From assembly GCA_902799705.1 (NCBI GenBank), contig CADCBP010000027.1, positions 1-57,573 on the forward strand: 57,573 nucleotides of DNA. The letters are read 5' to 3'. The notes under the pieces are model-generated. The model had not been told where the DNA came from. It was given only the letters and a program-made list of their open reading frames with translations, and ran no database searches. Every line of letters starts with the position of its first letter. Within the stretch, counting starts at the first letter, position 1. The position numbers and the translations under genes are program-made. The DNA is from an uncultured Bacteroidales bacterium. GTDB lineage: Bacteria; Bacteroidota; Bacteroidia; Bacteroidales; Paludibacteraceae. Shown piece by piece: positions 40,580 to 48,369 of this stretch.

Positions 40580-41889
40580 GAAACGTGCACGCACATATAC
40601 CCGCGGGCGTGACACTCGTGTGCGTGAGTAAGTTTCATCCCGTAGAGGCCATCCTTGAAGCCTACGAGGCCGGAGAAAGGCACTTCGGCGAAAGCCGCGT
40701 ACAGGAGTTACAGAAGAAAGTGAAAGCGCTGCCGGAAGACATCAAATGGCATTTCATCGGACATCTGCAAACCAATAAAGTGCGGGATCTGCTCAAACTT
40801 CACCCGTACCTCATCCAATCCGTGGACTCCGAACGGCTGCTGCGCGCCATCAACGACGAGGCTGCCAGACAAGGACGGATTCAAGACATCCTCCTTGAAG
40901 TGCATGTCGCCAAAGAGGACACAAAGACGGGACTGACGCCTTCGGAGTTGGAGGAGTTATGCCACGGGATGGCTGATTTCAAGAACATCCGTATCCGGGG
41001 ACTCATGACCATGGCCACGAATACCGACGACGTAGCGGAAATACGCCGCTGCTTCCTCACCGCGAAAGAGCTTCTCACTTATATCCATGCTCCACACCCC
41101 GTTTTAAGCATGGGCATGAGCGATGATTACCGCATCGCCATCGAGTGCGGAGCCACTATGGTACGCATCGGCTCAACCATCTTCGGTGAACGGACTCCTA
41201 TGAATGATAATTCAATTAAAGCACTTCCCAAAGCGGTCTTCTTCGACCAGGACGGCGTGCTTTTCAACTCCATGCCGTACCATGCGAGGTCTTGGGAATG
41301 GGCGATGAACAAGCACGGACTGCCCTTCACGGAAAACCAGACATACAAAAACGAAGGACGGACCGGGGCTTCGGTCATCAATGAGGCACACCGACTCGTG
41401 CATGGTGTGGACGCAACGCAGGAACTGATTGATGCCGTTTATACCGATAAGTCCGCGCATTTCAATGAGTTAACGGGAGGTCAACTGCCGGAACTGATTC
41501 CGGGCATCCGCGAAGTGCTCGCCTTCCTCAAGTCACGCGGTGTACAGTGCTGGGTCGTCACGGGCTCGGGACAGCGATCGCTGCTCGACAATCTCCGGAA
41601 GACCTTTCCCGATACCTTCACCGGCGTCATCTCAGCCTTCGACGTACAGCATGGCAAACCCCATCCCGAACCCTATCTGAAGGCTTGGGAAAGGTGCGGC
41701 TTTGCGAAAAACGAATGTATGGTCGTGGAGAACGCTCCGCTGGGCGTACGTGCCGGAAAAGCGGCGGGACTATTTACTGCTGCGGTGAATACAGGCATCC
41801 TACCCGACTCCGCCTTATGGGAGGAGAATGCTGATATCGTCCTGCCGGACATGCACGCACTCCTTTCGTGGCTACAGCAATGCCAGTAA
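40561..41889 (+). CDS. YggS-family PLP protein fused to a HAD phosphatase
   Basis: The 442-residue protein joins two complete domains. Residues 1-215 are a PLP-binding YggS/PROSC homologue: LVCVSKFHPVEAI with the PLP Lys, GERHFGESRVQELQ, KWHFIGHLQTNK, VRIGSTIFGERT. Residues about 222-442 are a HAD hydrolase of the beta-phosphoglucomutase type: AVFFDQDGVLFNSMPYHARS, WVVTGSGQR, VISAFDVQHGKPHPEPYL, VVENAPLGVRAGKAAG. The linker is only about 5 residues (MNDNS). The fusion suggests a link of PLP homeostasis to a phosphatase acting on a B6 vitamer or sugar phosphate (inference). Confidence 0.88.
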   Translation: MVAEQIRNVHAHIPAGVTLVCVSKFHPVEAILEAYEAGERHFGESRVQELQKKVKALPEDIKWHFIGHLQTNKVRDLLKLHPYLIQSVDSERLLRAINDEAARQGRIQDILLEVHVAKEDTKTGLTPSELEELCHGMADFKNIRIRGLMTMATNTDDVAEIRRCFLTAKELLTYIHAPHPVLSMGMSDDYRIAIECGATMVRIGSTIFGERTPMNDNSIKALPKAVFFDQDGVLFNSMPYHARSWEWAMNKHGLPFTENQTYKNEGRTGASVINEAHRLVHGVDATQELIDAVYTDKSAHFNELTGGQLPELIPGIREVLAFLKSRGVQCWVVTGSGQRSLLDNLRKTFPDTFTGVISAFDVQHGKPHPEPYLKAWERCGFAKNECMVVENAPLGVRAGKAAGLFTAAVNTGILPDSALWEENADIVLPDMHALLSWLQQCQ

Positions 41890-42618
41890 CTCCGGCAACG
41901 AGGTGATAACCCTCAATCCTTGCATATCTTCTTGCTTCACCCCTTCATGCCGCCTGTCGAAAAAGACAGCGTCCAGACCTGCGGCTCGCGCTCCGAGAAT
42001 GTCGGTCGTCATGCTGTCTCCGACCATCAGCACTGACTCCGGAGGCAGTCCGCAACGGCGGAGAGCCTCTTCGTAAAAACGGACGTCGGGCTTGTCATAA
42101 CCGATGTCTATCGAGATAAATGTGTCTTCGAACAGAGGTAGCACACCGGCCAACTCCAACCTGCTGCGCTGCAGATGAGCAAAACTGTTGCTCGCCGCAA
42201 AAAGACGGTACCCCTTCGCGTGCAAAGCCTCCAATGTCTCACGCGCGCCGGAAACCAGTGTGTGCGTTTTGCCCCACGCGGAACGGAATGCATACTTGAA
42301 TGTATCCGTTTGCTCCGTCAGATCTCCCTCGCCGCCTTGCGTCAACTCATTCCACCTGCCCACAAACTCACGCGGATATAAATCCATCACCTCGGCGATC
42401 GTATGCAATCCGTGCTTCGCCTCCGAGAACAACCGCCCGGAGATAGAGAAGAATATCTGAAACCATTCCTCATCATTAAGCACCTTGGATGCTGCATTAG
42501 GAGTCTGTAGCTCATCAGCCCTCAACGCCTCCAAGGCATGCTCAAACGCCTCCCGGCAACAGGGTATATAATCGAGAATAGTGTCGTCTATGTCAATAAA
42601 AATAGCTTTGTATCGCAT
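41872..42618 (-). CDS. HAD hydrolase, YjjG-type nucleotidase
   Basis: The 248-residue protein starts at MRYKAIFIDIDDTILDYIPC (42618); a longer frame reaches into the tRNA gene and is rejected. HAD motifs: DIDDT (I), FAASNSFAHLQ (II) and KPDVRFYEEALRRCG with MVGDSMTTDILGARAAG (III-IV). The pattern fits YjjG/YfnB pyrimidine 5'-nucleotidases. It converges on the YggS-HAD gene with an 18-bp overlap. Confidence 0.88.
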   Translation of the reverse strand: MRYKAIFIDIDDTILDYIPCCREAFEHALEALRADELQTPNAASKVLNDEEWFQIFFSISGRLFSEAKHGLHTIAEVMDLYPREFVGRWNELTQGGEGDLTEQTDTFKYAFRSAWGKTHTLVSGARETLEALHAKGYRLFAASNSFAHLQRSRLELAGVLPLFEDTFISIDIGYDKPDVRFYEEALRRCGLPPESVLMVGDSMTTDILGARAAGLDAVFFDRRHEGVKQEDMQGLRVITSLPELLALL

Positions 42619-42633
42619 TTTATCACCAAAATA

Positions 42634-42665
42634 TTTGCATATCTCAAAAAAAAGCAGTAATTTTG
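42634..42665 (+). promoter_or_regulatory. Promoter of tRNA-Pro
   Basis: TTTG (42634-42637), 20 nt, TAATTTTG (42658-42665), 10 bp before the tRNA. Confidence 0.8.
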
Positions 42666-42675
42666 CACCCGATTT

Positions 42676-42750
42676 CGGGTAGTAGTTCAGCCCGGTTAGA
42701 ATGCCTGCTTTGGGAGCAGGAGGTCGTGAGTTCGAATCTCGCCTACCCGA
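42676..42750 (+). tRNA. tRNA-Pro(UGG)
   Basis: Acceptor arms CGGGTAG (42676-42682) and CTACCCG (42743-42749) pair fully, with discriminator A. The anticodon stem-loop is CTGC-TTTGGGA-GCAG, with anticodon TGG. The T arm contains GTTCGAATC. The CCA end is not encoded. Confidence 0.95.
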
Positions 42751-42752
42751 CA

Positions 42753-42785
42753 AAGAGTCCGCAAGGGCTCTTTTGTTTTTTCTCC
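42753..42785 (+). terminator. Terminator after tRNA-Pro
   Basis: AGAGTCC, loop GCAA, GGGCTCT, then TTTGTTTTTT. It also lies at the 3' end of the convergent MBL gene and may serve both. Confidence 0.85.
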
Positions 42786-44258
42786 TTACAAAACCACCTC
42801 TTCTCCGTGTTCCGGCACTTCGATATTACGGAAACCTGCCTCATGCAGATGCTCCTTATATGCCTGCGAAGCCTCTTCCGAGCCGTGAACCACGAATACG
42901 CGCTGTACGTCCTGCACCTGCAGACTACGGGTCAGGTAGTCTGTCATCTCCTGATAATCACCATGCCCCGAGAAACTCTCTATCTTCGTAATCTGCGCCT
43001 TGATTCGCCGGTCTAAACCGAAGATAGAGATCCACTGCAACCCGGGCTGCTGGATGCGCGCGCCAAGCGTGGTGGGCTCGCAATAACCGACTATCAAAAT
43101 CGTGCAACGTGGGTCGGAGATATGATTGGCAACGTGGTGCTTGATGCGGCCGGCCTCCAACATACCGCTCGCGGAGATGATGATACACGGCTCTTCTTTG
43201 TGGTTCAATATTTTCGATTCGTTGATGTCGGTGATGTAACGCAATGTATTGAAGCCGAACGGATCGGAATCAAAACGCAGGGTATCCCGTACCTCGTCGC
43301 TCAAGTCTTCCGGATACATGCGGAAGATCTGCGTGGCGTTCGTGCTCATCGGACTGTCCACATAAACCGGTATATGCGGCAGACGGCCGTCATTGTACAG
43401 CTTGTTTAATACATACACGATCTCCTGCGTGCGGCCTACGGAAAAGGACGGAATGAGTAACTGCCCTTTGCGATAGACGCAGGTGTCCTCCACGATGCCA
43501 AGCAACTGCTCCTCCGTCGCTTCCGGAGCATCATGCAGGCGGTCGCCGTACGTGGACTCGCATATCAGATAGTCGCATTGAGGGAACAGTTGGGGAGGAG
43601 GAAGAATATGACTCTTAGGACGGCCTATGTCGCCTGTGTATGTCAACCGTTTCCAGCGTTTGGAACCTTCTGACGAATTCTGATGACTGGCGGATGAGGG
43701 CTGACAGCTCTCGTAGATCTCCAAACTGCATATCGCACCGCCAAGCATGTGACCGGAGTTCGTGAAGGTCAGGAGCACATCGTCGAAAAGCCGGAAACGG
43801 CGATCGTAACCGTAGGTAACGAAATGCTTCATCGCGCGGTTGACGTCCTGCTGGTTGAAGAGAGGTTCTACCTTGTAGCGCTTGCCCTTCTCCTTATGGG
43901 GGTTCTGACGGTCGATCTTCTTGTTGTATGTCCGCACATCCTGCTCCTGGATGAACGCAGTGTCCGCAAGCATGAGCGCACACAGGTCGCGCGTCGCAGG
44001 AGTACAGTATATATCTCCCTTGAAACCCATCTTCACTATATATGGTATCAAACCCGAATGGTCGATATGGGCATGACTTAATACAACGCAGTCAAGAGCC
44101 GCTGGGTCAAAACCCAAATCTCGGTTCGCTGAGTCCGTCTCCATACCTTTTCCTTGATACATGCCGCAGTCAAGCAGAATTGTGTGACCGGAATCGGTCG
44201 TTATTAGATGCTTGCTACCCGTCACTTCGCGCGTCGCGCCTAAAAACTGAATCTTCAT
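42786..44258 (-). CDS. RNA-processing type metallo-beta-lactamase (beta-CASP)
   Basis: The 490-residue protein has the MBL motif SHAHIDHSG, the third-His region NSGHMLGGAICSLEIY, TGDIGRPKSHILPP and the beta-CASP/RMMBL motifs CIIISASGMLEAGRIKHH and SFSGHGDYQEM. It belongs to the CPSF/YSH1-like exonuclease group. A Ser/Gln-rich insertion (CQPSSASHQNSSEGSK) after the SLEIYES strand is encoded by six heptamers (43669-43710, 14 codons), where relatives have a short turn. Own promoter upstream. Confidence 0.9.
   Translation of the reverse strand: MKIQFLGATREVTGSKHLITTDSGHTILLDCGMYQGKGMETDSANRDLGFDPAALDCVVLSHAHIDHSGLIPYIVKMGFKGDIYCTPATRDLCALMLADTAFIQEQDVRTYNKKIDRQNPHKEKGKRYKVEPLFNQQDVNRAMKHFVTYGYDRRFRLFDDVLLTFTNSGHMLGGAICSLEIYESCQPSSASHQNSSEGSKRWKRLTYTGDIGRPKSHILPPPQLFPQCDYLICESTYGDRLHDAPEATEEQLLGIVEDTCVYRKGQLLIPSFSVGRTQEIVYVLNKLYNDGRLPHIPVYVDSPMSTNATQIFRMYPEDLSDEVRDTLRFDSDPFGFNTLRYITDINESKILNHKEEPCIIISASGMLEAGRIKHHVANHISDPRCTILIVGYCEPTTLGARIQQPGLQWISIFGLDRRIKAQITKIESFSGHGDYQEMTDYLTRSLQVQDVQRVFVVHGSEEASQAYKEHLHEAGFRNIEVPEHGEEVVL
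43669..43710 (+). repeat. Heptad tract inside the metallo-beta-lactamase gene
   Basis: TCTGACG, AATTCTG, ATGACTG, GCGGATG, AGGGCTG, ACAGCTC: 42 nt, frame-neutral. It is the reverse complement of a CAG-type heptamer series. Confidence 0.65.
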
Positions 44259-44278
44259 GGCTTTTATTATTTGGCTCG

Positions 44279-44310
44279 CAAATTTACTACTTTTTTTTTA
44301 TATATACAAA
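44279..44310 (-). promoter_or_regulatory. Promoter of the metallo-beta-lactamase gene
   Basis: On the minus strand TTTG (44307-44310), 20 nt, TAAATTTG (44279-44286). Confidence 0.8.
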
Positions 44311-44415
44311 TTTTTTGCTTTTTTATCGGACGTATTAACCTTTGGCATGATTTTTGAATTATTTTAAGTGTTCTGAAATCAACGTTTTTGTTTAACTTAA
44401 AAAACCAACTGTGTT

Positions 44416-44850
44416 ATGAAAAAGATCTTATCTATAGCGCTCCTCGCGCTGACATGCACCTTCACAGCTTGTGCTAATGAGAAAGTAATCACTTTTGACC
44501 AAATTCCAGAACCGGCAAAAGCCATCGTGGCTGCCCACTTCGATGCTACGCAAATTGCATACGTCACACTGGACAAAGGACTGTTTGATGACGAATACGA
44601 AGTTCGCTTCAATGATGGCCGCACCATCGAGTTCAACAAAGCCGGTGCGTTGTTGAAAGTAGATGGCAAACTGACGGAAGTGCCTTCTGCACTGATTCCG
44701 GAACCCGTGCTGGTCTATGTCAAAGCCAATTTCCCCAACGCTTTCATCACCGAGTGGGGCAAAGATGACCGCGGCTACAAAGCAGAACTCAATAATGGTC
44801 TCGATCTCAAGTTCAACCGCCAATACGAGTTCGTCCGCGTTGACGATTAA
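44416..44850 (+). CDS. PepSY-like (DUF2874) exported protein
   Basis: The 144-residue protein has a signal peptide (ILSIALLALTCTFTACANEK, possible lipobox FTAC) and two copies of a beta-lactamase-inhibitor-like PepSY fold: QIPEPAKAIVAAHFDATQIA with EYEVRFNDGRTIEFNKAG, and ALIPEPVLVYVKANFPNAF with YKAELNNGLDLKFN. Such proteins are common in Bacteroidales; the ligand is unknown. It lies 3 bp before the frameshifted Na/Pi gene. Confidence 0.87.
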   Translation: MKKILSIALLALTCTFTACANEKVITFDQIPEPAKAIVAAHFDATQIAYVTLDKGLFDDEYEVRFNDGRTIEFNKAGALLKVDGKLTEVPSALIPEPVLVYVKANFPNAFITEWGKDDRGYKAELNNGLDLKFNRQYEFVRVDD

Positions 44851-44853
44851 AAG

Positions 44854-46528
44854 ATGGATCTCTTAGCGATTATAACCGCCGTTCTAACGCTCCTGGCAGG
44901 TATCGGAGTCTTCCTGATTGCCTGCACGATGATGAGCAGTAACCTCGAATCGGCTTCATCTAAACGGCTCAAACGCCTCTTTGCCAAGACCGGCGACAAC
45001 AAATGGCTCGGCGTGGGAATCGGCACTATCGGCACCGCTGCTATCCAGAGTAGTGGTGCCGTTACTGTGATGGTCATCGGTTTTGTGAACGTGGGGATCA
45101 TGTCCCTCGCACAAGCTGCAACCATCATCTACGGCGCGAACATCGGTACGACCGTCACCGCCCAGATAGTGGCGCTCGGTCTTTCCGGCTCCAACAGTAT
45201 CTCCACAACCCTCATCTTCAGCGCTTTGGCAGGTATCGGCGCATTTATCATGCTCTTTACCAAAAGCGACGCGTGGAAGCAGGCAGGAGGTGTGCTCACC
45301 GGCTTCGGAATGTTGTTTGTCGGCCTCAGTATGATGTCCAATGCCATGGATGAGTTTGCAGCCTTGCACTCCGTCAAACTATTCCTCGCTTCGATACGCA
45401 ACCCGCTGTTATTGGTGCTTTTAGGAACCATTATTAGCTATCATCCAGTCCTCGTCCGTCATGACGTCTATTGCGATTACGATGGTCGTTACGGGGCTTA
45501 TTGCGCTGGACCAGGGTATCTACCTCACGATGGGAAGTAACATCGGTTCATGCGTGGTAGCCATCATCGCCGGTATGACCAGCGGCGTAGCAGCCAAACG
45601 GACGGCGATGATCCACCTGCTTTTCAATGTGTTAGGTGTCGTTCTGTTCCTCTGCGCAGCCTTGACGCTCAGCCTTGTTACCGCCGGCGTCTGGTCCTTC
45701 GGAACGATCTTCGAGCGTCTCTTCCCTGCCGCTCCGCAACTCCAGTTGGCGATGTTCCACACCGTCTTCAATGTCACGACGATGTTAGTTGCGCTGCCGC
45801 TCACCAATGCGCTGGTCAACCTCGCCTGCCGTATCATCAAAGACCAACCGAAGACCGAGACCGACCAACCGCATCTCTATTTCCTCGACGAGCAGATGCT
45901 CCGCACGCCTGTAGTGGCGGTACGACAGCTCAAAGCCGAGATTGAACACATGGCGGAGATGGCGGTCACTAATTTCAGCCGGTCAATACACATCGTCAAG
46001 ACGCTTGACACCGGCGAGTTGGATGTTTTCAACAAGACCGAGGAAGAACTCAACTTCCTCAACCGCGAACTCGTTCAATACGCAGTGAAACTGTCGGATA
46101 ACCAACTCAACCGTTTTGACCACCAGTATCTGGCGTCCACTATCCGCACGGTCAGCGATCTGGAGCGTATAGGCGACTACGCGACGAATATCGTCGAGTA
46201 CGCCGAGAGCCTGCAGCAAAACGACGTGCGCTTCTCAGACTACGCCATCAAGGAGATTGAACAGATGGAAGCTTTGGTCGTTTCGCTCTACGAGGCAACC
46301 ATGCAAGCGTATCATAAGATGGACATGGAAGCCCTCGGGCGCGCCAACCAGATAGAGGACGAGATTGACCGTCTGACCGATGAGATGGAGCGCAATCATA
46401 TCCAGCGTCTCTCTTTGGGCATCTGCGAACCGCAAGCCGGAACCGAGTATATCTCCCTTGCCCAGAACTCCGAACGTGTCGCCGACCACCTCATCAACGT
46501 CGCCAAAACCATTCGCCAACTGCAATAA
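44854..46528 (+). pseudogene. Na/Pi cotransporter family protein, frameshifted
   Basis: The first frame (44854-45540) codes the N-terminal Na_Pi_cotrans repeat (IQSSGAVTVMVIGFV, GANIGTTVT) to LLGTII, then runs into unrelated sequence. From GCT at 45437 the other frame continues exactly with AIIQSSSVMTSIAI, GSNIGSCVVAIIAG and a PhoU-like C-terminus (ASTIRTVSDLERIGDYATNI). Relatives have TAIIQSS, so two bases are missing after ATT at 45433-45435. The remaining sequence is well conserved, so this is a recent mutation or a sequence error. The second frame could also start at ATG 45461. It is a paralogue of 8130-9836. Confidence 0.85.
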
Positions 46529-46552
46529 GGACACAACTTTTGACGAGACTCC

Positions 46553-46630
46553 TTGAACCCGTAAGTACTACATACGTACCCTATACAGGGTAGTATGTGT
46601 ACGTACTTAGGGTCTCAGGTGTGGAGTCTG
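46553..46630 (+). repeat. Palindromic 11-nt-period tract / hairpin
   Basis: It can be laid out in 11-nt units from about 46565 (GTACTACATAC, GTACCCTATAC, AGGGTAGTATG, TGTACGTACTT, AGGGTCTCAGG, TGTGGAGTCTG). It forms an imperfect palindrome centred near 46588 (AAGTAC...TACCCT / AGGGTA...GTACTT). It may terminate the transporter transcript. The rest of 46529-46841 holds a promoter, a second tract and no gene. Confidence 0.55.
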
Positions 46631-46677
46631 TCAATTGGACACAAAATGCACTTTTCTGACTTTTTCAGTCACCAATA

Positions 46678-46709
46678 TTTGCATATATCAAATTTTTTTT
46701 GTATCTTTG
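46678..46709 (+). promoter_or_regulatory. Promoter of the 116-residue gene
   Basis: TTTG (46678-46681), 20 nt, TATCTTTG (46702-46709). The 130-nt leader contains the GC-rich 11-nt tract. Confidence 0.8.
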
Positions 46710-46762
46710 CACTCGGTTTTGATAGTTGTAGGACCTCTTAGTAGGTCTAATTACGGTCCATT

Positions 46763-46797
46763 CCCGCGACCTCCCCGCGACCTGCCAGCGACCCGGA
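46763..46797 (-). repeat. GC-rich 11-nt tract in a 5' leader
   Basis: On the minus strand GGGTCGCTGGC, AGGTCGCGGGG, AGGTCGCGGGA. It is transcribed as part of the leader of the next gene. Confidence 0.65.
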
Positions 46798-46841
46798 GCG
46801 TCCGTCACTATATAGTATAACCCTAAAAACCTAAACTTAAC

Positions 46842-47192
46842 ATGCAAATTATTCCTATTACCCCGATTGACTCCATGTTTGGCAAAGTCAACGACCGCGC
46901 CGGATACTATATCCGTCGCTCACCCAATGGCAAACTCTATTCCTCTAAATGCCCTGACCGAACCGGTCATGTCAAAACTCCTGCCGAAGCAGCCAACCAA
47001 CGTCGCTTGGCGGTTATCTCAGAGATGATCAACCGCCGCAAGCAGGATCCCGTCTTGTCCGCCCAAGACCAAGCGGCTTTCCTTGCCCAACGTAACCTCT
47101 CCAACGGCAAAACCACCCTCCGCTCCTATCTCTTCGCCCTCTGCGCCAAAGAATATCACGCCTTCAGCCATTCGTATTTGGCTACGGAATAG
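46842..47192 (+). CDS. Hypothetical protein
   Basis: The 116-residue protein is basic and partly helical (MFGKVNDRAGYYIRRSPNGK, AANQRRLAVISEMINRRKQD). It has no signal peptide or membrane segment. It has its own promoter and an unusual leader. Its last 37 bp overlap the convergent DUF1295 gene. No family recognised; size and basic charge would allow nucleic-acid binding. Confidence 0.7.
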   Translation: MQIIPITPIDSMFGKVNDRAGYYIRRSPNGKLYSSKCPDRTGHVKTPAEAANQRRLAVISEMINRRKQDPVLSAQDQAAFLAQRNLSNGKTTLRSYLFALCAKEYHAFSHSYLATE

Positions 47193-47950
47193 ATTGGCAG
47201 GAACGGAATCAAAATCGGCGTCTTCTTCACGTATGCCTGATACTCTGGGTCATTGCCGTAGGCGGCGTTCTGACGCAACTCCAACCGGCGTGCGCCGCTG
47301 AACATCACAAATACGATGCCTGCGTACCCGATAGCTACAATCAGCCATTGCCACCAGTTCAGCCCTGCGCCGATGGCGCTCAGCAGTGCACCCGTCCAGA
47401 TCGTCACTTCGCCCAAGTAGTTCGGGCAGCGGACGATACGGTACAAACCGGTATCCACAAACCGCTTCGGGTTCTTTTTCTTAGCGGCACTCTTCTGCGC
47501 GTCGCTGATGCTCTCCAGCAATATGCCGCAAGCCACCACCGCAGCACCAATCCATGCCCATAACTCGCTATCGTGCGGTCCGTTCGCCAGCCGGAAAGCT
47601 ACAGGGCTCACCTGCGCCACGTACAGCAGCGCGCAGAACAGCCAAATCATGATCATCACGCCGGCGGGTTTCTTGTCCGAGTGCCCCTCGCCGTAGAGGA
47701 TCTTACGGTACCCCACCGCCTTGCGTTCGCGCACCAAAAGATACGTACCAAGCCGGATTCCGAAAATCAGCAGCAGCACTAACATCAGCGCGGTCGGCAC
47801 ACTCAGGTTCGCATGGTATAGCACGCCCATGGTCACTGCCAATGCGGCAATGCCGTACCCGTAACCGAGACTGAAGAAATACACAAAGTATTTCCACCCC
47901 ACTGCGGAAACCGCCATCGCCACCGCAAAAAGAATCAATAAATCTGTCAT
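47156..47950 (-). CDS. DUF1295 membrane protein (steroid-reductase/ICMT-like)
   Basis: The 264-residue protein starts at MTDLLILFAVAMAV. It has about six membrane helices and the C-terminal signature of the DUF1295/isoprenylcysteine methyltransferase-like fold: GLYRIVRCPNYLGEVTIWTG and YGNDPEYQAYVKKTPILIPF. Members are thought to act on lipid or isoprenoid substrates; the reaction here is unknown. Confidence 0.87.
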   Translation of the reverse strand: MTDLLILFAVAMAVSAVGWKYFVYFFSLGYGYGIAALAVTMGVLYHANLSVPTALMLVLLLIFGIRLGTYLLVRERKAVGYRKILYGEGHSDKKPAGVMIMIWLFCALLYVAQVSPVAFRLANGPHDSELWAWIGAAVVACGILLESISDAQKSAAKKKNPKRFVDTGLYRIVRCPNYLGEVTIWTGALLSAIGAGLNWWQWLIVAIGYAGIVFVMFSGARRLELRQNAAYGNDPEYQAYVKKTPILIPFLPIYSVAKYEWLKA

Positions 47951-47972
47951 AGTATTTTGTTGTTTTATAGAT

Positions 47973-48026
47973 GTCAAAAAAGACCGAAAATCTATCACCT
48001 CAAAAGCAAGTCTTTTTCATTTTATT
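47973..48026 (+). repeat. Direct repeat / stem-loop, copy A
   Basis: AAAAAGAC and GTCTTTTT can pair around a 25-nt loop containing AATCTATCACCT. Some 50 bp match a second copy at 50131-50184 at about nine positions in ten. The copies enclose the fic-RAYT-rhuM block. Confidence 0.65.
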
Positions 48027-48067
48027 TCTGCCAGTCTATTTCTCTATGTTTTTACGCGGACAGGAGA

Positions 48068-48349
48068 TTATTTGATTATCTCCCAATGACCATTTTTGTT
48101 TGCTCCGACGCGGCGGAGTGCACCTTGCTGCTGCAATCGACGTAAGATCTTACGAACTCCGCTATCGGACATACCTAATGCTTGCATCATTTCCGGAATT
48201 GTAACAGATGGATTATTTTGTATCAAATTAAGCACTTTTGCACCCGATTTATCCGTTACTTTATCCGTTACTTTGTCCGTCACCTTTCGCTGCTCACTAA
48301 TTGTTTGCAAAATGCACTTGAGCATAAAGACGATAAAGTCTGTGCTGTT
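48068..48349 (-). pseudogene. Fic family protein, 3' fragment with winged helix
   Basis: The frame reads STDFIVFMLKCILQTISEQ, a V-T-D-K repeat (three times), then a winged helix (IQNNPSVTIPEMMQALGMSD, SGVRKILRRLQQQGALRR) ending GHWEIIK. 'STxFIxFML' followed by a V-x-D-x repeat and winged helix is typical of the C-terminus of Bacteroidota Fic proteins. Upstream of it the sequence breaks off at a REP hairpin (48350-48369), so the catalytic Fic domain is gone. An 85-residue product could still start at the ATG 48323-48325. Confidence 0.6.
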
Positions 48350-48369
48350 CCCTGCGGTATTCCGCAGGG
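48350..48369. repeat. REP palindrome 3' of the RAYT gene
   Basis: CCCTGCGG-TATT-CCGCAGGG: an 8-bp perfect stem with TATT loop, directly next to the transposase stop codon. Confidence 0.85.

Noticed and set aside
42619-42753. Longer N-terminus of the YjjG-like protein
   Set aside because: It would translate through the antisense of tRNA-Pro; the HAD motif begins right after the ATG at 42618.
45430-45461. Programmed ribosomal frameshift in the second Na/Pi gene
   Set aside because: The junction ATT-ATT-AGC is not a slippery heptamer and there is no downstream pseudoknot visible; a simple 2-nt loss explains it.
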